Counted from the first letter of the stretch, positions 1-7,145 are shown. The stretch is DNA of 53,020 nt from an uncultured Oscillospiraceae bacterium (GCA_947626905.1 CANQUE010000009.1:1-53020), one strand, 5' to 3'. Made by a program: numbers and translations. The notes: generated by a model not told the origin, from the letters alone.

Positions 1-2
1 TC

Positions 3-149
3 GCCCGCATCGCCGGGGAGAAGACCGACTTCGCCTCCCGGGTGGACCAGATCAGCGTGGCCGACCCGGTGGTGCAGGAGCTGTGCGCCCTCCGGAGCCG
101 TGTCATCGACCTGGAACAGCAACTTTCCGCAAAGGAGAAGGAGAACTGA
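3..149 (+). CDS. cysE: Serine O-acetyltransferase, C-terminal end (partial)
   Basis: Open frame running in from the left edge, ending in TGA three bases before cysS. The 48 visible residues include a VADPVVQELCALRSRVIDLE-type stretch. This matches the C-terminal tail of Firmicute serine acetyltransferases, where a segment of the form xxLPDPVxxxIxxLxxRVxxLE follows the left-handed beta helix. The enzyme makes O-acetylserine for cysteine synthesis. Adjacency to cysS is the usual arrangement and supports the call. The catalytic hexapeptide-repeat part lies outside the window, so the assignment rests on the tail and the neighbour only. Confidence 0.65.
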   Translation, partial: ARIAGEKTDFASRVDQISVADPVVQELCALRSRVIDLEQQLSAKEKEN

Positions 150-152
150 CCT

Positions 153-1553
153 ATGCGTTTTTACAACGACCTGACCATGCAGAAGGAGGACTTCGTCCCC
201 ATCACCGAGGGCAAGGTCACCATGTACAGCTGCGGCCCCACGGTGTACAACTACATCCACGTGGGCAACGCCCGGCCCATCATCATGTTCGACGTGCTGC
301 GCCGGTATCTGGAATACCGGGGCTATGAGGTGACGTTCGTGCAGAACTTCACCGACGTGGACGACAAGATCATCAAAAAGGCCAACGAGGAGGGCGTGTC
401 CTCCGCAGACATCGCGGAGAAGTATATCGCCGAGTACTGGAACGACGTGAAGGCCCTGGGCGTCCGGGAGGCCACCGTCCACCCCAAGGCCACCGAGAAC
501 ATCCCCCAGATCATCGAACTGGTCCAGACCCTCATGGACAAGGGTTACGCCTATGAGGTGAACGGGGACGTGTACTACCGCACCGCCAAGTTCCGGGATT
601 ACGGGAAGCTGAGCCACCAGAACCTGGACGACCTCATGTCCGGCGCCCGGGTGGAGGTCAACGACGTGAAAGAAAACCCCATGGACTTCGCCCTGTGGAA
701 GGCCGCCAAGCCCGGCGAGCCTGCCTGGGAGTCCCCCTGGGGCATGGGCCGGCCCGGCTGGCACATCGAGTGCTCCGCCATGAGCAACCGCTATCTCGGC
801 AAGACCATCGACATCCACACCGGCGGCAAGGACCTGGTATTCCCCCACCATGAAAACGAGATCGCCCAGTCCGAGGCCGCCAACGGCGTGCCCTTCGTCC
901 ACTACTGGCTGCACAACGGCTTCATCAACATCGACAACCGGAAGATGAGCAAATCCCTGGGCAACTTCTTCACCGTCCGGGAGGCCGCCGCCGCATACGG
1001 CTATGACTGCATCCGCATGTTCATGCTGATGAGCCATTACCGCTCCCCGCTGAATTACTCCACCGACATCCTCACCCAGGCCCAGGCCGCTCTGGACCGG
1101 CTGAAGACGGCCAAGGAAAATCTGGACTTCTTCGCCGCCAACGGCCGGGACGGCGCCCTCAGCGAGGCGGACGCCGCCTATATCCAGGGCCTGGGCAAAT
1201 ACCGGGACCGGTTCATCGAGGTCATGGACGACGACTTCAACACCGCCGACGCGGTGAGCGTGATCTTCGAGCTGGTCCGGGACGTGAACGCCGCCGTATC
1301 CCCCGCCGCCGACCCCTCCAAGGCGCTGGCCGCCGGGTGCCGGGACCTGTTCATGGAGCTGTGCGACGTGCTGGGCATCCCCTTCGGCGCCGCGGACGGC
1401 CTGGACCAGGAGATCGAAGAGAAGATCGCCGCCCGGCAGGCCGCCCGAAAGGCCAAAAACTGGGCGGAGGCCGACCGCATCCGGGACGAGCTGAAGGCCG
1501 CCGGCATCATCCTGGAGGACACCCCCCAGGGCGTGAAGTGGCACAGAGCCTGA
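153..1553 (+). CDS. cysS: Cysteinyl-tRNA synthetase
   Basis: Class I aminoacyl-tRNA synthetase that charges tRNA-Cys in the cytoplasm. The 466 residues match the family length. The HIGH motif appears as HVGN (about residue 36), the KMSKS loop is intact (about 264-268, followed by LGN), and zinc-site ligands are present: Cys27 in SCGPTVYN, Cys207 in HIECSAM and the PHHENE segment near 232. The C-terminal part carries the usual DALR-like and anticodon-binding region. A GAGAAGGAGAACTGACC stretch supplies the ribosome site and overlaps the end of the preceding cysE-like gene, so the two are probably cotranscribed. A strong terminator follows. Confidence 0.97.
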   Translation: MRFYNDLTMQKEDFVPITEGKVTMYSCGPTVYNYIHVGNARPIIMFDVLRRYLEYRGYEVTFVQNFTDVDDKIIKKANEEGVSSADIAEKYIAEYWNDVKALGVREATVHPKATENIPQIIELVQTLMDKGYAYEVNGDVYYRTAKFRDYGKLSHQNLDDLMSGARVEVNDVKENPMDFALWKAAKPGEPAWESPWGMGRPGWHIECSAMSNRYLGKTIDIHTGGKDLVFPHHENEIAQSEAANGVPFVHYWLHNGFINIDNRKMSKSLGNFFTVREAAAAYGYDCIRMFMLMSHYRSPLNYSTDILTQAQAALDRLKTAKENLDFFAANGRDGALSEADAAYIQGLGKYRDRFIEVMDDDFNTADAVSVIFELVRDVNAAVSPAADPSKALAAGCRDLFMELCDVLGIPFGAADGLDQEIEEKIAARQAARKAKNWAEADRIRDELKAAGIILEDTPQGVKWHRA

Positions 1554-1571
1554 CAAATGCCATGTCTTCCC

Positions 1572-1601
1572 CACCACCGCCGTTTGGCGGTGGTGTTTTT
1601 T
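1572..1601 (+). terminator. Intrinsic terminator of cysE-cysS
   Basis: A perfect 10-bp stem (CACCACCGCC / GGCGGTGGTG, loop GTTT) is followed directly by six T. It lies 18 bases after the cysS stop. Confidence 0.92.
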
Positions 1602-1759
1602 GCCCTTCATTCCCCACTTTGCAGGGTCATTGCCGGTCTGCCGGTCCTCCCGGCCACACGGCGCCCTGTTTTGCCCGGGCATTTCTGTCCCGGGAACGGT
1701 CCGCCCCGCCGGCGGATTTAAGGGTCCATTCATCATTTGTTTACAAATAGTTGCAAATT

Positions 1760-1954
1760 TATTCACCAATGGCCCGGCGGGATGCTGTATCATAAGACCA
1801 TCCCAAGGGAGAGTGCCGATGCTCCCGCGGGGGGTACACGTGAGCATGATCATTTGACACTTTTCATTTTTCACTCCTCTCTTCTTTGTTGCAGGGCCGG
1901 TCACCTTCGGGTGACCGGCTTTGTACGTTCCCGGGCGGCATGCCCGGGTTTTTT
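1760..1954 (+). ncRNA. Candidate structured RNA or leader ending in terminator
   Basis: The 1602-2003 gap has no convincing gene. It contains successive inverted repeats: GGGATG..CATCCC, then GGGAG..CTCCC at about 1806-1831, whose 3' half can alternatively pair as ATGCTC..GAGCAT. These are followed by a 10-bp stem with a TTCG loop (GCCGGTCACC/GGTGACCGGC, 1896-1919) and a 7-bp stem plus T6 (1930-1954). The competing pairings and the final terminator look like an attenuated leader or a small RNA. No known riboswitch class was recognised and no good promoter was found, so both the 5' end and the function are guesses. Confidence 0.35.
1930..1954 (+). terminator. Intrinsic terminator upstream of DUF2461 gene
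   Basis: Stem CCCGGGC / GCCCGGG with a 5-base loop, followed by TTTTTT. It stands 50 bases before the next start codon, so it ends something transcribed from the left (read-through or the candidate RNA). Confidence 0.75.
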
Positions 1955-1975
1955 CTGTCTTTTTCCCGCAAAATG

Positions 1976-1988
1976 TGGTATCATACCA
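1976..1988 (+). promoter_or_regulatory. Extended -10 element, DUF2461 gene
   Basis: TGGTATCAT reads as an extended -10 (TGnTATNAT). It sits within an 11-bp palindrome GGTATCATACC, about 20 bases before the gene. No good -35 is visible. Confidence 0.4.
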
Positions 1989-2003
1989 GGCGAGGTGACA
2001 TCC

Positions 2004-2672
2004 ATGCCGAAAAGCATCCCGCCCTTCGAGGGCTTTCCTGGGGACCTGCCCGACTTTCTGTGGGGGCTGGCCTTCAACAACGAACGGCCCTGGTTCAACG
2101 CCCACCGGGAGGATTTCGAGCGGTGCCTGAACGTGCCCATCCACGCCCTGGCGGAGGACGTGAAAGCCGCCATGGCCCAGCGGCATCCCGGCCTGGCCCC
2201 GGCGCTGCATGTGTCCCGCATCTGGCGGGACGCCCGGCGGCTGTTCGGCCGCGGCCCTTTCAAGGAGCATATGTGGTTCTCCCTGGGCGTGTCCGGGGAG
2301 ATCTATACCCCCACGCCCCAGTTCTGGTTCGGCATCGACGCCAAGAGCTGGGAGGCGGGCATGGGCTGCTGGAACATGAACGGGGAGCTTCTGGACCGCT
2401 GGCGCAAGAGCATCGACGCCGCCCCCGGCCGGCTGGGCCGGATCGTAGAGGCGCTGAATGAGCGGGACGATCTGTCCCCCTATTGGGAGACCTACAAAAA
2501 GCCCAAGGGCGATCCGGGCCCCCTGCTCTACAGCTGGTACAACGCCCGGGTGGTGGAGCTGGGCAAGACCGTCTGGTTCGATCCGGCCCCGCCGGGAAAG
2601 GAGCTGCTGGCCCAGGTCCTGGACGTGTTCGAGGCCCTGACGCCCCTATATCAGTATTTGCTCACCATATAG
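2004..2672 (+). CDS. DUF2461 family protein
   Basis: A 222-residue protein of the DUF2461 (TIGR02453) family, of unknown biochemical function. It shows the characteristic N-terminal FLxxLxxNNxRPWFNAHR-like block (here FLWGLAFNNERPWFNAHRED, about residues 18-37) and the RIWRDARRLFGRGPFKEH segment. A C-terminal helical region follows, with YKKPKG and a short aromatic tail. No signal peptide or membrane segment is seen, so it is cytoplasmic. The ATG at 2004 is preceded by GAGGTGA at the right distance; an open frame extends further upstream but has no ribosome site. It stands alone between a terminator and the perR promoter. Confidence 0.85.
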   Translation: MPKSIPPFEGFPGDLPDFLWGLAFNNERPWFNAHREDFERCLNVPIHALAEDVKAAMAQRHPGLAPALHVSRIWRDARRLFGRGPFKEHMWFSLGVSGEIYTPTPQFWFGIDAKSWEAGMGCWNMNGELLDRWRKSIDAAPGRLGRIVEALNERDDLSPYWETYKKPKGDPGPLLYSWYNARVVELGKTVWFDPAPPGKELLAQVLDVFEALTPLYQYLLTI

Positions 2673-2715
2673 GCCGGGGAATGGCTCCGCCATACCGCGG
2701 GGCGGATTTGTTTGG

Positions 2716-2743
2716 TTGACTTTCCCGGCTTCTATGGTATAAT
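2716..2743 (+). promoter_or_regulatory. Sigma-A promoter of the perR-like gene
   Basis: TTGACT, 16-base spacer, TATAAT, with TGG just before the -10 (extended -10). This is one of the best promoter matches in the window. Confidence 0.9.
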
Positions 2744-2746
2744 CAA

Positions 2747-2763
2747 TTAGGAATCAATCCTAA
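2747..2763. promoter_or_regulatory. Probable autoregulatory operator (PerR-box-like)
   Basis: Inverted repeat TTAGGA-ATCAA-TCCTAA at the expected transcription start, just after the -10. Read as 7-1-7 (TAGGAAT C AATCCTA) it has the architecture of Fur/PerR boxes, although the sequence differs from the Bacillus consensus. Position and dyad suggest that the perR-like product represses itself. Confidence 0.6.
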
Positions 2764-2777
2764 AAGAGGTGAGGGAT

Positions 2778-3140
2778 TTGACCCGCCAGAGGGAGCTGAT
2801 ATACCGCATCGTCACCGCCGCGCCGGAGCACCGGACGGCGGAGGAGATATATGACCTGGCCCGGGAGGAGATCCCCTCTCTGGCCCGGGGGACGGTGTAC
2901 CGGAACCTGGGCCTGCTGGTCCAGGCAGGCCAGATCCGAAAGCTGGAGATGGACGGCGCGCCCGCCCGGTACGACCGGGACCCCCTGACCCATCCCCATC
3001 TCATCTGCCAGCGGTGCGGCCGGGTGGAGGATCTGACGATGCCGGAGGCGCTGCTCGCCCCGTTGGCGGAGGATCTGGGCGAACCCATCACCGGCTATGA
3101 GCTGAAGCTGTATCACATCTGCCCCGCCTGTCGGGGCTGA
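2778..3140 (+). CDS. perR: Fur-family regulator, PerR-like
   Basis: A 120-residue Fur-superfamily repressor. The N-terminal winged helix (TAEEIYDLAR...ARGTVYRNL) is followed by the dimerisation domain. Two CxxC pairs (Cys77/80, Cys115/118) form the structural zinc site. The regulatory metal ligands of PerR all have counterparts: His18, Asp66 (RYD), His72, His74 and Asp85. Asp at the RYD position, rather than Glu, favours PerR over Fur, so peroxide sensing is inferred. TTG at 2778 is preferred because AGAGGTG lies six bases ahead; the in-frame GTG at 2769 falls inside that ribosome site. It is slightly shorter than Bacillus PerR at the N-terminus. The nitroreductase gene follows after 17 bases. 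Confidence 0.85.
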   Translation: MTRQRELIYRIVTAAPEHRTAEEIYDLAREEIPSLARGTVYRNLGLLVQAGQIRKLEMDGAPARYDRDPLTHPHLICQRCGRVEDLTMPEALLAPLAEDLGEPITGYELKLYHICPACRG

Positions 3141-3157
3141 GGAAAGGATGGTCGCTT

Positions 3158-3676
3158 ATGAACAAGACCCTGGAGGATCTGAAGAGCCGCCGCTCCGTGC
3201 GGAAGTATAAGCCGGATATGGTGAAAAAGGCGGATCTGGACGCGGTGCTGGAGGCCGGGACCTGGGCCCCCACCGCCAAGAACGGCCAGCGGGCCTGCAT
3301 CGTGGCGGTGACGGACAAGGCCACCCGGGACCAGCTCAGCCGGATGAACGCCGAGGCGCTGGGCGCCCGGCACGATCCCTTCTATGGCGCGCCGGTGGTA
3401 TGCGTGGTGTTCGGGGACAGCACCTGGCCCAACGGCGAGCGGGACGGCAGCCTGATCCTGGGCAATATGATGCTGGCGGCCCACGCTCTGGGTCTGGGCT
3501 CCTGCTGGATCAACCGGGCGGACGTGATGTTCGCCACCGAAGAGGGGAAAGCCTTGAAGAAAAAATGGGGCGTGCCGGAGGAATATGCCGGCGTGGGCAA
3601 CTGCATCCTGGGTTATCCGGACGAAACGCCCGCTCCCCTGCCCCGTAAAGAGGGATACGTCATCCGGGTGGAATGA
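3158..3676 (+). CDS. Nitroreductase family protein
   Basis: A 172-residue FMN-dependent nitroreductase-fold enzyme. The N-terminal SRRSVRKYKPD segment is the usual FMN phosphate-binding motif, followed by AGTWAPTAKNGQ, the NMMLAAHALGLGSCWI helix and a C-terminal LGYPDETP block. Substrate is unknown; family members reduce nitro compounds, quinones or flavins with NAD(P)H. It lies 17 bases after the perR-like gene and is probably in the same transcript, which fits an oxidative or electrophile stress role. The start has an AAGGATGG ribosome site. It is shorter than classical NfsB-type enzymes, like many clostridial members. Confidence 0.9.
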   Translation: MNKTLEDLKSRRSVRKYKPDMVKKADLDAVLEAGTWAPTAKNGQRACIVAVTDKATRDQLSRMNAEALGARHDPFYGAPVVCVVFGDSTWPNGERDGSLILGNMMLAAHALGLGSCWINRADVMFATEEGKALKKKWGVPEEYAGVGNCILGYPDETPAPLPRKEGYVIRVE

Positions 3677-3717
3677 ACCCGTCATATTCCGGGAGAGATC
3701 TCCCATACTAAATAAGA

Positions 3718-3740
3718 GGCCGCCTGCCGGGCGGCCCTTT
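3718..3740 (+). terminator. Weak terminator-like hairpin
   Basis: Stem GGCCGCC / GGCGGCC with a 5-base loop, then only CTTT. It lies between the nitroreductase and YihY genes. Confidence 0.4.
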
Positions 3741-3762
3741 CCATAGAAAGCGAGGCGGCACG

Positions 3763-4578
3763 ATGGGATCAACGGCGGCGGATAAGATGCGGCGGGCGGC
3801 GGACCGGCTCAACCGGGCGGACCTGTGGCTGTACGCCACCAGCGGGGCGTACTACTTCTTCTTCTCCCTGGGCCCTCTGGCGGTGGTGATACTGGCGCTG
3901 CTGCCCTGGCTCAACATCTCCCGGCAGACCCTGGCGGAGGCCCTTTTGGAATACACGCCCGGCCCCTTCCAGGAGCTGATGGGCACGCTGGTGGAGGACA
4001 TCTATTCCGGCTCCGCGGCGGCGCTGGGGATCGGCCTGGTGGTCGAGCTCTGGTCGGCGGGCAAGTTTTTCGGCCTGCTGCGGCGGGGCATCGCCCACAT
4101 CTATGACGGCCGCCTCCGGGACAGCTACCTGCGCCAGCGGCTCATGGGGGCGCTGTACACCGCGGCCGTGATCGCCCTGATCCTGGGCAACCTGGCGCTG
4201 CTGCTGGGCGGGGAGCGGTGGCTCGTTTCCGCCGGATATGTGTCCCGGCAGGCGGGGCTGTGGGCCCTGCTCCTCCGATCCCGGAGCCTCCTGTTCTTCC
4301 TGGCGGTGACGGTCCTGAACGCCCTGCTGTTCCAGACCGTGCCCCGGCGGTCGCTGACCTTCCGGGGCCAGCTGCCGGGGGCGGCCTTCGCCGCGGCGGC
4401 CTGGTTACTCTTCTCCCGGATCTACTCCTGGGCGGTGGAGCGGTTCAGCTTTTTCAGCATTTACGGCGGCCTGGCCATCGTGATCATCTCGCTGTTTTGG
4501 ATGTACTGCTCGCTGTACCTGCTGTTTCTGGGGGCCTGGCTGAACACCCTGCGGGCGCCGGCCCCGGCGGAGGAATAA
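3763..4578 (+). CDS. YihY/BrkB family membrane protein
   Basis: A 271-residue polytopic inner-membrane protein with about six hydrophobic segments. It has the YihY/virulence-factor-BrkB layout: an N-terminal AYYFFFSLGPLAVVILALLPWL helix, the LVVELWSAGKFFGLLRRGIAHIY block, a central helix pair and the C-terminal SRIYSWAVERFSFFSIYGGLAIVIISLFWMY region. The transport or other role of the family is unsettled; the old name tRNA-processing RNase BN for this family is wrong. It ends before a strong hairpin. It may share the perR-nitroreductase transcript through the weak hairpin. Confidence 0.88.
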   Translation: MGSTAADKMRRAADRLNRADLWLYATSGAYYFFFSLGPLAVVILALLPWLNISRQTLAEALLEYTPGPFQELMGTLVEDIYSGSAAALGIGLVVELWSAGKFFGLLRRGIAHIYDGRLRDSYLRQRLMGALYTAAVIALILGNLALLLGGERWLVSAGYVSRQAGLWALLLRSRSLLFFLAVTVLNALLFQTVPRRSLTFRGQLPGAAFAAAAWLLFSRIYSWAVERFSFFSIYGGLAIVIISLFWMYCSLYLLFLGAWLNTLRAPAPAEE

Positions 4579-4585
4579 AACCAAA

Positions 4586-4607
4586 GGGCGCGGCTCTCGC
4601 CGCGCCC
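4586..4607. terminator. Strong hairpin after YihY gene
   Basis: Perfect 9-bp stem GGGCGCGGC / GCCGCGCCC with loop TCTC. There is no T-run on the plus side; on the minus strand the stem is followed by TTTGGTTTTATT, so it may act better in that direction. Confidence 0.6.
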
Positions 4608-4702
4608 TGCGCTGTGATCACGGGTGCCCCCTCTCTGTTTTCCGGCTGGGTCCGGGCCGTTTGGCTTCGACAAAACTAGTGTCCGTCCGAGCGCCTTCGC
4701 TC

Positions 4703-4731
4703 TTTACAAGCGGGGCAAAACAGGGTATTCT
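4703..4731 (+). promoter_or_regulatory. Promoter of candidate small RNA
   Basis: TTTACA, 17-base spacer, TATTCT. A good sigma-A-type match with no protein gene downstream on this strand before the terminator at 4801. Confidence 0.65.
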
Positions 4732-4737
4732 TTAGAT

Positions 4738-4835
4738 ACAGCTTATCCAATGGGTCCCGGAGGGCCCGGCTCATATCTTTATCCCACAACCCTATGCTTT
4801 GGCGGGCCGCAAAACGCAGCCCGCCTCTTTCTTTT
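4738..4835 (+). ncRNA. Candidate small RNA, about 95-100 nt
   Basis: The segment runs from a good promoter (4703-4731) to a terminator-like hairpin with a pyrimidine tail (4801-4835), and no believable reading frame lies between. It contains a compact stem GGGTCC-CGGA-GGGCCC (one G-U pair). It was not recognised as 6S, SRP, tmRNA or a known riboswitch. The gene beyond it is on the opposite strand, so it is not a leader. Confidence 0.5.
4801..4835 (+). terminator. Terminator of candidate small RNA
   Basis: Stem GGCGGGC / GCCCGCC around an 11-base loop (4801-4825), followed by TCTTTCTTTTCC. Confidence 0.65.
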
Positions 4836-4850
4836 CCTTGGCCGCCGCTG

Positions 4851-5861
4851 TCAGCCCACGCTGGCGGCGCCGGCGTCCTCGATCAGGTATTCCTTGCTGC
4901 TCCAGCCGTACTTGCCCTGGTATTTCAGCAGCCACCAGTCGCCCTTTTTCGCGTATACATCCACCTTGGTGCCGTCGGGCATAGAGGCGTCGGAGCCGTC
5001 GTCCAGCTTCACCTGGCTATAGGTGGTGCTGGGTCCGATCCGCAGGCGCAGGGTGGTATTGCCCACGCTGACGGTGGCGGTGGTGGGGGCGGTCACATAT
5101 TCCTGCTCCCCGGGCAGTACCTCCAGGCCGGAGGCGTGGATATCGGAGATGATGTCCTCCGTGGGATATTCCTCCTGGGTCTGCTGGCCCCCTTCGGACT
5201 GGCCATCCCCGGCGGGATTGGCCTGGCCGGCCTGGGGCACGGAAGAGCCGCTGCCGCCGCCCTCGTCGGAGGAGCGGCTGGAGATGAAGATGGCGGCGAT
5301 GGCGATCAGCAGCACCGCGCATATGCCGATGCAGACCATCTCCAGCTTCCGCCACTGGCCGTTGGTCCATCCGCTGAAGAAGGACCCGACGGAACGGGAC
5401 CTTCCCCGGAAAGGCCGGCTGTCCAGCTCGTCGTCATACTCCTCGCCGTCGTTTTCGTCGTATTCCTCCTCGTCGTATTCCTCCCGGACGGGGCGGCGGA
5501 CGGCGGGCGCGGGACGGCGGACATTCTGCCGGGCCGGACGGGCGGTCTGGGCCCCGCGGGCGGCGTCGATCCGCACCGGCTCGGGGGGTACGGCTTCCGG
5601 CTCCCGGCGGTGGGGGGACGGAGCGGCGGCCTGCTTTTTCTGCTGCTGGAGGATATCCTCCATCCGTTCCTGGGCGGGGCCATAGCCCGCCTGGGCCGCT
5701 TTCACCAGACATTTCGCGGCCAGCCGGTTCCAGCGGGGCTCGTCAGGCTCCTCCTCCCCCCGCTCCAGCGCCCACAGGCTCAGCTCATAGTTGGCCCGGG
5801 GATCTCCGGTCTTGGCCAGCTCTATCATTTCCTGTTCTTCCTGTTCGGTCCAGTCTTTCAT
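4851..5861 (-). CDS. SH3-domain membrane protein with Sel1-like N-terminus
   Basis: A 336-residue protein in four parts. Residues about 1-70 are helical and resemble one Sel1/TPR-type repeat (AKTGDPRANYELSLWALE and KCLVKAAQAGYGPAQERM). Residues 75-165 are a charged, disordered linker, Arg/Pro-rich then Asp/Glu/Tyr-rich. One membrane helix spans about 174-195. The extracytoplasmic part ends in a bacterial SH3 (type 3) domain (about 262-330; LRLRIGPSTTYSQV...WWLLKYQGKYGWSSKEYL). The topology suggests cytoplasmic protein contacts and wall binding outside. ATG at 5861 has AGAGGAGGT upstream; an in-frame GTG at 5891 has no ribosome site. Its promoter lies in the palindromic repeat. Specific function unknown. 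Confidence 0.82.
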   Translation of the reverse strand: MKDWTEQEEQEMIELAKTGDPRANYELSLWALERGEEEPDEPRWNRLAAKCLVKAAQAGYGPAQERMEDILQQQKKQAAAPSPHRREPEAVPPEPVRIDAARGAQTARPARQNVRRPAPAVRRPVREEYDEEEYDENDGEEYDDELDSRPFRGRSRSVGSFFSGWTNGQWRKLEMVCIGICAVLLIAIAAIFISSRSSDEGGGSGSSVPQAGQANPAGDGQSEGGQQTQEEYPTEDIISDIHASGLEVLPGEQEYVTAPTTATVSVGNTTLRLRIGPSTTYSQVKLDDGSDASMPDGTKVDVYAKKGDWWLLKYQGKYGWSSKEYLIEDAGAASVG

Positions 5862-5889
5862 CGGTGCTATGTACCTCCTCTTGTCCGGC

Positions 5890-6050
5890 ACGGCCGGGAA
5901 GCAAACCGCCCTGCGGTCCCTGCGGTCATTATAGCATATCCGCCGCCAGGCGGGATGCTATAATACGGCATGTTTTGCGGTTCCGGCCTTGGCCGGGAGC
6001 AAAACCGCCTTGGATCATATATGATGACCGCCCTGCGGTCATTATAGCGT
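5890..6050. repeat. Composite palindromic element, copy 1
   Basis: Intergenic block between two divergent genes, with three successive dyads. (1) 5928-5964: ATTATAGCAT-at-CCGCC-gcca-GGCGG-g-ATGCTATAAT. (2) 5972-6005: GTTTTGC-ggtt-CCGGCC-tt-GGCCGG-ga-GCAAAAC. (3) 6024-6042: ATGACCGC-cct-GCGGTCAT, followed by TATAG. A diverged partial unit (CGGCCGGGAAGCAAACCGCC..GCGGTC) precedes at 5891-5917. Related copies occur at 35851-35902 and 45534-45653. It encodes no protein. Confidence 0.85.
5928..5936 (-). promoter_or_regulatory. Extended -10 promoter of SH3 gene (within repeat)
   Basis: On the minus strand this reads TGCTATAAT, a consensus extended -10, about 67 bases before the SH3-protein start. 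The palindrome carries the same TGCTATAAT on the plus strand at 5956-5964. No clear -35 is seen. Confidence 0.5.
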
Positions 6051-6127
6051 GAAACCGCTCCAATTCCAAGCGGAAAGCAAAAAACTTGCAAAAATTTTTT
6101 CAAAAAGGTCGAAAAGCGCTTCTCCAG

Positions 6128-6156
6128 TTGCAATTTTTTGGGAATACAGGTATAAT
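6128..6156 (+). promoter_or_regulatory. Sigma-A promoter of lipid kinase gene
   Basis: TTGCAA, 17-base spacer, TATAAT. The start codon is at 6177, giving a leader of about 15 bases. Confidence 0.9.
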
Positions 6157-6176
6157 TTATGTTGGGGGGTGTAGCT

Positions 6177-7076
6177 ATGAAAAAGCTGCTCTTGCTCGTC
6201 AATCCCCACGCCGGAAAAGGCGGTTTCCGCAACGGCATGGGCGACATCCTTTTGAATTTTCACAACGCCGGCTTCTCCACCACGGTCACGTTCACGGACA
6301 GGCGCGGGGACGCCCCCCGCATCGCCGCCCAGGCCGCCGGAGAATACGACCGGATCGTCTGCGTGGGCGGGGACGGGACGCTGGGCGAGACCGTTTCCGG
6401 GCTCATGCAGGTGGAGCACCGGCCGGAGCTGGGGTATATCCCCATGGGCACCACCAACGACTGCGCCGCCACCCTGGGTCTGAGCCATGACCCGCTGCGG
6501 GCCGCCTATACCGCGGCCAACGGCGTGACGCTGCCGCTGGATGTGGGCCGGCTGAACGGCCGGGGATTCTTCACCTATGTGGCCGCCTTCGGCGCCTTCA
6601 CCGAGGTATCTTATGAAACGCCCCAGGACCAAAAGAACACCCTGGGCCGGCTGGCTTACATCCTGGACGCCCTGCGCCGGCTGCCCAACCTGACCCACCG
6701 GTGGACGAAGGTGGAATACGACAGCGGCGTGCTGGAGGACGACTTCATCTTTGGCGCGGTGATGAACGCGCGGTCGGTGGCCGGGGTCATCCGTCTGGGG
6801 GAAGACGTGGGCGTGTCCCTCAGCGACGGCCTGTTCGAGGTGCTCCTGATCCGCACGCCGGAGAGCGTGCTGCAGCTGGGCGCGCTGGTCACGGACATCC
6901 TGGCCAACAAGTTCGACAGCAACTATGTGACCCTGCTGCGGAGCAAAAACGTGCGCTTCACGTTCCGGGAGCCGGTATCCTGGACCGCGGACGGGGAGGA
7001 CGGCGGCCGCCACTTGCAGGTGCTGTGCGAGAATATCCCCCGGGCCGTCAATATGATGGTGAATCCGGGCAAGTGA
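6177..7076 (+). CDS. Diacylglycerol/lipid kinase, YegS/BmrU family
   Basis: A 299-residue lipid kinase that phosphorylates diacylglycerol or a related lipid with ATP. The DAGK catalytic domain starts with LLLVNPHAGKGG (residues about 4-15) and has the GGDGT nucleotide-binding signature (about 65-69) and GTTNDCAATLG (about 98). The C-terminal beta-rich domain ends in WTADGEDG and the VNMMV tail, as in YegS/BmrU proteins. In this clade it typically recycles diacylglycerol released during lipoteichoic acid or membrane glycolipid synthesis; the substrate here is inferred. ATG at 6177 is chosen because GGGGGGTG lies just ahead; the ATG at 6159 overlaps that site and the transcription start. Confidence 0.92.
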   Translation: MKKLLLLVNPHAGKGGFRNGMGDILLNFHNAGFSTTVTFTDRRGDAPRIAAQAAGEYDRIVCVGGDGTLGETVSGLMQVEHRPELGYIPMGTTNDCAATLGLSHDPLRAAYTAANGVTLPLDVGRLNGRGFFTYVAAFGAFTEVSYETPQDQKNTLGRLAYILDALRRLPNLTHRWTKVEYDSGVLEDDFIFGAVMNARSVAGVIRLGEDVGVSLSDGLFEVLLIRTPESVLQLGALVTDILANKFDSNYVTLLRSKNVRFTFREPVSWTADGEDGGRHLQVLCENIPRAVNMMVNPGK

Positions 7077-7092
7077 GCATCCGCCCGGCGCA

Positions 7093-7120
7093 GAGCGCCC
7101 CGCCTTTCGGCGGGGCGCTC
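7093..7120. terminator. Strong hairpin between lipid kinase and birA
   Basis: 12-bp perfect stem GAGCGCCCCGCC / GGCGGGGCGCTC, loop TTTC. There is no following T-run, so it may partly attenuate or stabilise the message rather than end it. Confidence 0.5.
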
Positions 7121-7145
7121 GCCACGATAGGGAAGAGGTGATAAC

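Noticed and set aside
1600-1857. Small protein-coding frames in the 1.6-2.0 kb gap
   Set aside because: No ribosome site, no homology-like motif and overlap with strong terminators; the structure looks like RNA.
4738-4835. 6S RNA, SRP RNA or tmRNA at the candidate small RNA
   Set aside because: No central bubble of 6S type, no SRP GGAA/GCAG helix-8 signature, and too short for tmRNA; left as unclassified.
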